8,766 nt of DNA, from NCBI GenBank assembly GCA_003507115.1, contig DNWN01000085.1, positions 1 to 8,766 of the forward strand, written 5' to 3'. The DNA comes from Cryomorphaceae bacterium (GTDB lineage: Bacteria > Bacteroidota > Bacteroidia > Flavobacteriales > Schleiferiaceae). The number at the start of each line of letters is the position of its first letter. The stretch's first letter is position 1. The notes beneath the pieces are model-generated. The model made no database searches and was not told the DNA's origin. It saw only the letters and a program-made list of their open reading frames with translations. This document shows, in pieces, positions 1 through 5,011 of the stretch. The position numbers and the translations under genes are program-made.

Positions 1-1383
1 CACGACATCGGCAAGAACATCGTGAGTGTGGTGCTGCAATGCAACAATTATGAAGTGATTGATCTCGGCGTCATGGTGCCACCGCAGAAAATTTTGGATG
101 CCGCACTCGAACATGGCGTCGATGCCATCGGGTTGAGTGGACTCATCACGCCCTCCTTGGATGAAATGGTCTTCCTCGCTTCCGAAATGAAGCGCCAAGG
201 CATCTCTTTGCCCTTGCTCATTGGTGGAGCCACGACCTCCCGGGCGCATACGGCGGTGAAAATTCAACCGGTGCTCGACAGTCCGGTGGTTCACGTCAAT
301 GATGCCTCGCGCTCCGTCCCCGTAGTGCAGCGCCTCCTAGGCGAACAAGGCGCTGACTTTGCCGCGGAAATTCGGTCCGACTACGACCGCCTCGCCGAGC
401 AGTATGCGAACCGAAGCAGCCAGCGCAATTTTATGCCCATGGATGCCGCGCGCGCCAACCGCTACCGCCCGGATTTCTCACGAAAGCCGGCGCGTCCTGC
501 CCAGCTCGGGGTCTTCACCTTGGATGATTATCCCCTGGAGAAATTGGTACCCTACATCGACTGGACGCCCTTCTTCATGGCCTGGGACTTGCACGGCAAG
601 TACCCCCGAATCCTGGAAGATGAGGTCGTTGGGGCACAGGCCAAAATCTTGTTGGCGGATGCCCAAGCGATGCTCACGCAGGCCGTGTCTGAAGGCTGGC
701 TCACCGCCAAAGGGGTCTACGGATTCTTTGAAGCCCAGCAAAAAGGGGATGACATCGAAGTGCGCGACGCCCAAGGCGAATCCCACCGCTTTTTGACTCT
801 ACGTCAGCAAGGGCAGAAAAAAGAGGGGCTGCCCTACTTGGCTCTGTCCGACTTTATTGATCCGGCGGGCGAGGATTATTTGGGCTTATTTGCCGTCACC
901 ACGGGCCACGGGTTGGACGAGCGGGTCGCCGCCTACGAAGCGGCCCAAGATGACTACAGTGCCCTGATGCTCAAGGCCCTCGCGGACCGCTTGGCGGAAG
1001 CCTTTGCCGAACATCTGCACGAGCGCGTGCGCCGTGAATTTTGGGGCTACGCCGCGGAAGAAACCCTCACCAACGAAGATTTAATTGCGGAATCCTACCA
1101 AGGCATTCGGCCCGCGCCGGGCTATCCGGCCTGCCCTGACCACCTGGAAAAAGACCTGCTCTTCCGCCTCTTGGACGTGGAGGCCCGCGCGGGAATTCAG
1201 CTCACAGAGCACAAAGCCATGTACCCCACGGCGGCGGTGAGTGGCTACTACTTTGCACACCCTGAGGCCAAATATTTTGGTTTGGCCAAAATCGATACCG
1301 ACCAATTGACCGACTACGCTGGGCGCCGCGGCATCTCCCAAGAGGACGCTGCGCGCTGGCTGAGCCCCTTACTCGACCTCTGA
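1..1383 (+). CDS. metH: Cobalamin-dependent methionine synthase, C-terminal part (5' end outside window)
   Basis: Cytoplasmic enzyme that transfers the methyl group of 5-methyltetrahydrofolate through cobalamin to homocysteine. The frame is open from base 1, so the annotated start is the window edge; the GTG at 22 is internal. The first codon is the His of the B12-ligating motif DxHxxG (HDIGKN, residues 1-6), so the Asp lies just outside. The B12 (Rossmann) domain continues through SGLITPSLDEM (about 46-56) and GGATTSRAHTAVKI (about 75-88). A linker follows, then the AdoMet-binding reactivation domain (about 160-460), with WTPFFMAWDLHGKYP (about 188), the family hallmark RPAPGYPACPDH (about 370-381) and SGYYFAHPEAKYFG near the end. 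The C-terminus ends close to where the E. coli protein does, so the 3' end is intact. Whether the homocysteine and folate domains are fused or encoded separately, as in many Bacteroidota, cannot be seen. It is followed 4 bp later by metF. Confidence 0.97.
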   Translation, partial: HDIGKNIVSVVLQCNNYEVIDLGVMVPPQKILDAALEHGVDAIGLSGLITPSLDEMVFLASEMKRQGISLPLLIGGATTSRAHTAVKIQPVLDSPVVHVNDASRSVPVVQRLLGEQGADFAAEIRSDYDRLAEQYANRSSQRNFMPMDAARANRYRPDFSRKPARPAQLGVFTLDDYPLEKLVPYIDWTPFFMAWDLHGKYPRILEDEVVGAQAKILLADAQAMLTQAVSEGWLTAKGVYGFFEAQQKGDDIEVRDAQGESHRFLTLRQQGQKKEGLPYLALSDFIDPAGEDYLGLFAVTTGHGLDERVAAYEAAQDDYSALMLKALADRLAEAFAEHLHERVRREFWGYAAEETLTNEDLIAESYQGIRPAPGYPACPDHLEKDLLFRLLDVEARAGIQLTEHKAMYPTAAVSGYYFAHPEAKYFGLAKIDTDQLTDYAGRRGISQEDAARWLSPLLDL

Positions 1384-1387
1384 ACCT

Positions 1388-2344
1388 ATGAAAGTCACGG
1401 ACCACATTACCGCTGCGAACGGAAAAACCCTGTTCAGCTTTGAAATTCTCCCCCCGTTGAAGGGAACGCGCATTGATGAATTGTTCGGCACCATCGAACG
1501 CTTGATGGCCTTTGGCCCCAAGTTCATTGACGTGACCAGCCACCGCGAAGAATTCATCTACAAAAAGCGTGAGAACGGCCTCCTGGAGAAGGTGCACACT
1601 CGCAAGCGTCCAGGAACAGTGGGCATTTGTGCGGCCATTCAAAACCAGTTCAAAATCGACACGGTTCCCCACGTCATCTGCGGTGGATTTAGCCGGGAAG
1701 AGACGGAATACGCCCTCATCGACCTGCACTACTTGGGTATTGACAACGTGTTGGTGCTCCGCGGCGACGCCCTCAAAGCCGAAGGCGCCTTCAAGCCCGA
1801 ACCCCATGGCCACACCTATGCCATTGATCTACTCAAGCAGGTGTCGGACCTCAACAAAGGCCATTACCTCCACGACGAGGTAGAAAACTCCAATCCGAGC
1901 AATTTCTGCATCGGCGTGGCGGGCTACCCCGAAAAGCACTTTGAAGCCCCGTCGCTCAATACGGACATCAAGTACCTCAAAGCCAAAGTTGATGCCGGCG
2001 CAGAATATGTGGTGACACAAATGTTCTTCGATAACCAGCACTACTTTGATTTCGTGGCTAAGTGCCGAAAAGCCAACATTCACGTGCCCATTATCCCGGG
2101 CTTAAAGCCGATTGCCACCGCTTCCCAGCTCACGACCATTCCCCGCAATTTCCACCTCAACCTTCCCGATGACTTGGTGGAAGCAGTGGAAGCGGCGAAA
2201 ACGCCTGCGGCGGTCAAAGAGGTTGGTATTCAGTGGTGCATTACGCAATCCAAGGAACTCATGGCCAAAGGGGCTCCCGTCCTGCATTATTATACCATGG
2301 GCAAGGCGGATGCCACGGAGAAAATTGCGTCGGCCCTGTTTTAA
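1388..2344 (+). CDS. metF: 5,10-methylenetetrahydrofolate reductase
   Basis: Flavoenzyme that reduces 5,10-methylene-THF to 5-methyl-THF, the methyl donor consumed by MetH; cytoplasmic TIM barrel. At 318 residues it has the usual bacterial length. Recognisable parts in order: FSFEILPP (residues 16-23, equivalent to the FEFFPP motif with the catalytic Glu, here E19); FIDVTSHREE (47-56); a strand ending in LVLRGD (122-127, the flavin-contacting Asp is D127); GVAGYPEKHFEAP (176-188); KVDAGAEYVVTQMFFD (200-215), containing the folate-site Gln; and IIPGLKPI (235-242). The ATG at 1388 starts 4 bp after the metH stop and immediately precedes the conserved N-terminal motif; no better upstream start exists. 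The spacing implies cotranscription and probably translational coupling with metH. No Shine-Dalgarno site is evident, which is usual for Bacteroidota. Confidence 0.97.
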   Translation: MKVTDHITAANGKTLFSFEILPPLKGTRIDELFGTIERLMAFGPKFIDVTSHREEFIYKKRENGLLEKVHTRKRPGTVGICAAIQNQFKIDTVPHVICGGFSREETEYALIDLHYLGIDNVLVLRGDALKAEGAFKPEPHGHTYAIDLLKQVSDLNKGHYLHDEVENSNPSNFCIGVAGYPEKHFEAPSLNTDIKYLKAKVDAGAEYVVTQMFFDNQHYFDFVAKCRKANIHVPIIPGLKPIATASQLTTIPRNFHLNLPDDLVEAVEAAKTPAAVKEVGIQWCITQSKELMAKGAPVLHYYTMGKADATEKIASALF

Positions 2345-2406
2345 TTGGGGCTCCAGTTTTGGGTCGGGGCAGGTCTTTTCGCGGACCAAAAATGAACCGC
2401 ACCTGT

Positions 2407-2435
2407 TTTTTCCGGTTGCATAGGTCTTACCTTCG
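2407..2435 (+). promoter_or_regulatory. Candidate Bacteroidota-type promoter for the desaturase gene
   Basis: The 96-bp gap between metF and the desaturase gene contains TACCTTCG at 2428-2435, one mismatch from the Bacteroidota sigma-A -7 consensus TAnnTTTG. A T-run (2406-2411) begins about 17 bp upstream, where the -33 element (TTTG/TTG) is expected, but it is not a good TTTG. The -7 element ends only 5 bp before the ATG at 2441, so transcription from it would give a leaderless or nearly leaderless mRNA. Only sequence resemblance supports this. Confidence 0.4.
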
Positions 2436-2440
2436 TCGCC

Positions 2441-3532
2441 ATGTCAGAAATCCCATTCCGCGCCCCGCGCTTTGCGCCCAAAGCAGGCCAGCCCTTCTAC
2501 CAAGAGCTCACCAAGCGGGTGAATGCCCACTTTGCTCAAAACAATTTGAGCCCCAAAGGCAACGCTAAACTGTACGTAAAGACCGGTGTGTTAATCGGTG
2601 GATTTTTAGCGGCATATCTCGGATTGGTCTTGGCTGCTCCCGGCTTTGAGGTAGCTTGGATGTTATGGCTCGCCCTGGGCTTGCTCACCGCAGCGATTGG
2701 ATTTAACATCATGCACGATGGAGCGCACGGAAGCTTTTCAAAGCACAACTGGCTCAACGAAATGGCAGGCCACAGTGTCAACTTTTTGGGGGCCAGCATC
2801 CTCATGTGGAAGACCAAGCACAATACGGTGCACCACACCTTCACGAACATTGAAGGGGTAGACGATGACATCGATGCGGGCGCCATGTTGCGCATGGCTC
2901 CAAGCCAAGAGCGTCGCGGATTCCATCGCTTCCAGCACCTCTACTTCTCCGCGCTATACGCCCTGCTCTACATCTATTGGATCGTGTACACGGACTACAA
3001 GAAATATTTCACTGGCAAGGTGGGCAATGTGCCCATTCCGGCGCTGACTCGTTTTCAACATATCAGCTTCTGGGCTTGGAAGGCCTTGCATCTGGGTTTA
3101 TTTGTAGGCTTACCCATGTGGAAACTCGGATTTTTGCCCTGGTTTGGGGGCTTCATGCTCATGGGCATGTCCGCAGGCTTCGTTTTGTCCATTGTCTTTC
3201 AATTGGCCCATGTGGTGACGGAAGCGTCCTTCACCCCCTATGTGCACGGAGAGAACTTAGAAACGGAAGAAGAGTGGGCTATCTACCAGATTAAGACCAC
3301 GGCCAACTTCGCCACGAAGAGCCGTTTTCTCACGTGGTTTTTGGGTGGTCTGAATTACCAAGTGGAGCACCACCTATTCCCTCGGATTAGCCATGTGCAC
3401 TATCCGGATTTGGCCAAAATTGTGAAGGAAACTTGTCATGAGTTCAATGTGACGTACACCGAATTCAAAACCTTCGCCAGCGCCGTCCGTTCACACGTCC
3501 AACATCTTCGGATGATGGGTCAACTGGCCTAA
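2441..3532 (+). CDS. Membrane fatty acid desaturase (acyl-CoA / linoleoyl-CoA desaturase-like)
   Basis: Integral membrane di-iron enzyme that introduces a double bond into a fatty acyl chain. All three histidine boxes are present: HDGAH (residues 92-96), HNTVHH (127-132) and QVEHH (307-311). The Gln-first third box is typical of the DesA/front-end desaturase family, but no fused cytochrome b5 domain is present. A further His in QLAHVV (257) is also usual for the family. Hydrophobic segments lie at about 48-66, 71-91, 168-183 and a long stretch at about 210-258, consistent with two helical hairpins and cytosolic His boxes. Length (363 aa) fits the family. The ATG at 2441 is the only sensible start, preceded by a promoter-like element. 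The gene stands alone on its strand, converging with the ExbB-like gene 36 bp downstream. Regiospecificity and whether the substrate is acyl-CoA or phospholipid cannot be read from the sequence. Confidence 0.93.
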   Translation: MSEIPFRAPRFAPKAGQPFYQELTKRVNAHFAQNNLSPKGNAKLYVKTGVLIGGFLAAYLGLVLAAPGFEVAWMLWLALGLLTAAIGFNIMHDGAHGSFSKHNWLNEMAGHSVNFLGASILMWKTKHNTVHHTFTNIEGVDDDIDAGAMLRMAPSQERRGFHRFQHLYFSALYALLYIYWIVYTDYKKYFTGKVGNVPIPALTRFQHISFWAWKALHLGLFVGLPMWKLGFLPWFGGFMLMGMSAGFVLSIVFQLAHVVTEASFTPYVHGENLETEEEWAIYQIKTTANFATKSRFLTWFLGGLNYQVEHHLFPRISHVHYPDLAKIVKETCHEFNVTYTEFKTFASAVRSHVQHLRMMGQLA

Positions 3533-3568
3533 GTCTTCTGCGCGAAAACGACCGGAAGTTTGAGGGTG

Positions 3569-3895
3569 TTAGGCGTGACGCCAAGCATTGACGGCACGCA
3601 GCATTAAGCTCAGGATGTAAATCAACAGTCCGTACAGGGTAGGAGTGAGGCTAACCTTGAGGCCTCCTGCGAGTATACCTTGTGAGGCGATAAACCCTTG
3701 TGTTTCCTCAAAGCTTTCCAGCACAGTGGACGCGTCATAGAGCCCTAGCAATTGGCCTAAAATGCCTGTAGCTAAGGCCAAAAGTCCCAGTTCTTTCAAC
3801 GGTCCCCCTTTCCAAAACGTCCATAAAACGCCCAGTAATAAGAAGGTTAGAATGCTCATGAATAGTGGGCCGCCTTGGTAAAAAAGATCCATCAT
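3569..3895 (-). CDS. Small MotA/TolQ/ExbB-like membrane protein
   Basis: A 108-residue protein with three predicted membrane helices (about 11-28, 34-53 and 84-101). The second helix region carries GILGQLLGLYDA, resembling the GLLGTVxGM segment of TolQ/ExbB. The segment around 74-92 (ILAGGLKVSLTPTLYGLL) resembles the LAxGIxxALxTTxxGL signature that lines the proton channel in ExbB/TolQ/MotA. It lacks the large cytoplasmic domain of true ExbB/TolQ (over 200 residues). Similar short proteins are commonly annotated as MotA/TolQ/ExbB family in Bacteroidota. No ExbD/TolR or TonB partner is in the window, so energy transduction is an inference and the role is unknown. The start is ambiguous between two consecutive ATGs (3893-3895 and 3890-3892). 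It is convergent with the desaturase gene; its upstream side faces the tandem repeat array. Confidence 0.75.
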   Translation of the reverse strand: MMDLFYQGGPLFMSILTFLLLGVLWTFWKGGPLKELGLLALATGILGQLLGLYDASTVLESFEETQGFIASQGILAGGLKVSLTPTLYGLLIYILSLMLRAVNAWRHA

Positions 3896-3986
3896 GGTAG
3901 AGGGGAGTTTGGGGGTTAGGGTAGTCGGAAGTTAGGTCGTAGAAATGAACTATTTCTTCCGGGATGATATGGCTGAAAATGGAAGC

Positions 3987-4157
3987 CTCGCTCTCTAGCC
4001 ACCTAGCCACCTAGCCCTCTAGCTACCTCGCTTTCTAGCCACCTAGCCCTCCAGCCCTCTAGCCACCTAGCCCTCTAGCCACCTAGCCCTCCAGCCCTCC
4101 AGCCCTCCGGCCACAGCGCGAAGCGCGAGCCCTCTAGCCCCCAACCCCCCAAGCCAC
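3987..4157 (+). repeat. Tandem array with 8-bp period, consensus CTAGCC(AC/CT)
   Basis: Sixteen contiguous octamers run from 3987 to 4114 with no indel. Variants are ctagccac (3995, 4003, 4035, 4059, 4075), ctagccct (4011, 4043, 4067, 4083), ctagctac (4019), ccagccct (4051, 4091, 4099), ctcgctct (3987), ctcgcttt (4027) and ccggccac (4107). A 19-bp hairpin block (4115-4133) follows, then three more octamer-length units: ctagcccc (4134), caaccccc (4142) and the degenerate caagccac (4150). Ten of the 16 contiguous units contain CTAG, a tetranucleotide that is rare in most bacterial genomes. As 8 is not a multiple of 3, the TAG within the units falls in every frame on both strands, so the array is non-coding wherever the CTAG form dominates. 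It ends 8 bp before the first usable codon of the DUF3078 frame. Related arrays lie at 7060-7120 and 7216-7231. Confidence 0.9.
4115..4133 (+). repeat. 19-bp hairpin block of the octamer repeat family, copy 1
   Basis: The block agcgcgaagcgcgagccct interrupts the octamer register and is followed by CTAGC. It contains stem GCGC (4116-4119), loop GAA (4120-4122) and stem GCGC (4123-4126), centred on GCGAAGC, a heptamer known to form an exceptionally stable DNA mini-hairpin. Its last 8 bases (cgagccct) look like a variant of the octamer ctagccct, so the block can be read as an 11-bp hairpin insert plus one octamer. Two more copies lie, inverted, at 7067-7085 and 7102-7120. Confidence 0.8.
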
Positions 4158-4165
4158 TCTGGCGT

Positions 4166-5011
4166 TTGCCTTCTGAGGCCATCACGGTAGGGCCCTGGAC
4201 TTTTTCTGGACTCTATGGGGCCACGTTTAACCAAACCCTCTTGCGACAATGGAATGCAGGGGGGCAGAATTCCTTGAATACGGGATTTATCCTGCGCCAA
4301 TCTGCCGACTATTCGCGGGATAAATGGTCGGCGACCCACCTGTTGGATGCGGCATACGGCCTGAACTTCCAAGAGGGCATCGTTCGAAAAATGGACGATA
4401 AACTCGAATACAACCTCCGGGTGGACCATTTGATTTCCGGACAGCCCCTGTGGAAGCTTTCAGGGTTTGGAAGCCTTAAATCCCAATGGTACAAGGGTTT
4501 TGCCAAGCCGGACGACCCGGATACGGCCTATGTATCGCGCTTTTTAGCGCCCGGATATGCGTTAGCTGGGCTGGGACTGACCCACAAGGACGACTTTGTA
4601 GAATTCTATTTTTCGCCTGTCACCGCCAAATACACGGTGGTCCTGGACCCCCGCCTCCAAGCGCAGGGCCTATTTGGCCTCAGTCCTGGACAGGCTCTTC
4701 GGCAGGAAATGGGGGCCTACATGAACATGCGATTCAAACGCAATTTTCCGAATAAACTTGCAGTGGATCTGCGGACTAACCTCTTTGGAAACTATCTAGC
4801 TACTCCCTTTTCCATTGATGTGGATGCCGACATCCTCTTGGTGTACAAGGCCACGAACTACTTGAGCATTACGCTCCGAACCCAAGGTATCTTTGACCGC
4901 GATATCGCCGTTCGAGATAGCAACGGGGACGGAAAGGTGGACGCGCCGGGCATACAGCTCAAACAATTGTCTGGGGTCGGTTTGACCTATAACTTCGGCA
5001 GCATCAAATGA
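4166..5011 (+). CDS. DUF3078-family outer-membrane barrel protein, apparently lacking its signal peptide
   Basis: I recognise a Bacteroidota DUF3078-type barrel protein of unknown function, from the N-terminal pattern (WTFSGLYGATFNQTLLRQWN, residues 11-30, then AGGQNSL), KMDDKLEYN (75-83), a segment ending in FLAPGYALAGLGL (126-138), YFSPVTAKYTVV (148-159), EMGAYMNMRF (181-190), NLFGNYLATPFSIDVD (205-220) and a C-terminal strand ending VGLTYNF (271-277). DSNGDGKVD (251-259) looks like a calcium-loop-type turn. The barrel domain seems complete, but family members begin with a signal peptide and here there is none. The only start is a TTG at 4166 giving MPSEAITVGP. Extending the frame upstream reaches a TAG at 4076 through 29 proline-rich codons of repeat DNA with no ATG, GTG or TTG. 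Either the 5' end was lost to the repeat array or the assembly is wrong there. Its stop overlaps the E1 start (ATGA), implying coupled translation. Coding status as a functional exported protein is doubtful. Confidence 0.7.
   Translation: MPSEAITVGPWTFSGLYGATFNQTLLRQWNAGGQNSLNTGFILRQSADYSRDKWSATHLLDAAYGLNFQEGIVRKMDDKLEYNLRVDHLISGQPLWKLSGFGSLKSQWYKGFAKPDDPDTAYVSRFLAPGYALAGLGLTHKDDFVEFYFSPVTAKYTVVLDPRLQAQGLFGLSPGQALRQEMGAYMNMRFKRNFPNKLAVDLRTNLFGNYLATPFSIDVDADILLVYKATNYLSITLRTQGIFDRDIAVRDSNGDGKVDAPGIQLKQLSGVGLTYNFGSIK

Larger units (their letters stand above)
3896..4165. other. Non-coding region between the ExbB-like gene and the DUF3078 gene
   Basis: These 270 bp hold no credible gene. The left third (3896-3986) has a G-rich tract on the + strand (G runs at 3902-3905, 3911-3915, 3919-3921 and a GG at 3927-3928), then 55 bp of ordinary composition containing two tiny ATG-started frames (from 3945 and 3964) that stop within the repeats. 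The right two thirds are the octamer array. No TAnnTTTG element with good spacing was found for either the leftward or the rightward gene, although promoters for both would be expected here. Confidence 0.7.

Noticed and set aside
1202..1813. 203-codon open frame on the minus strand across the metH/metF junction
   Set aside because: It lies antisense to two clearly identified, conserved genes, has no recognisable motif, and such shadow frames are expected at this GC content.
2370..2411. Possible intrinsic terminator after metF (CAGGT 2370-2374, ACCTG 2401-2405, then six T)
   Set aside because: The stem is only 5 bp with a 26-base loop, and the T-run may equally be part of the desaturase promoter; too weak to call.
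3925..3970. Promoter for the ExbB-like gene on the minus strand (TAACTTCC)
   Set aside because: It has two mismatches to TAnnTTTG and no good -33 element at the right distance.
3735..4010. 91-codon minus-strand frame overlapping the ExbB-like gene and the start of the array
   Set aside because: It begins inside the octamer repeats and overlaps the better-supported hydrophobic frame; no domain character is visible.
3945..4012. Alternative upstream signal peptide for the DUF3078 protein, from ATG 3945 or 3964
   Set aside because: Neither frame encodes a hydrophobic leader, and both stop inside the array (3996-3998 and 4012-4014).
3987..4157. CRISPR array
   Set aside because: The period is 8 bp with no spacers, and no cas genes are nearby.
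4067..4429. 120-codon minus-strand frame over the array and the DUF3078 5' region
   Set aside because: Its N-terminal two thirds are the antisense of the DUF3078 barrel and its C-terminal third is translated repeat DNA; no family resemblance.
4796..4803. Octamer ctagctac inside the DUF3078 coding region
   Set aside because: It is identical to a repeat unit but single, and encodes the conserved NYLATPF segment, so it is best explained as coincidence. CTAG sites at about 336, 3747, 8002 and 8412 are also isolated.
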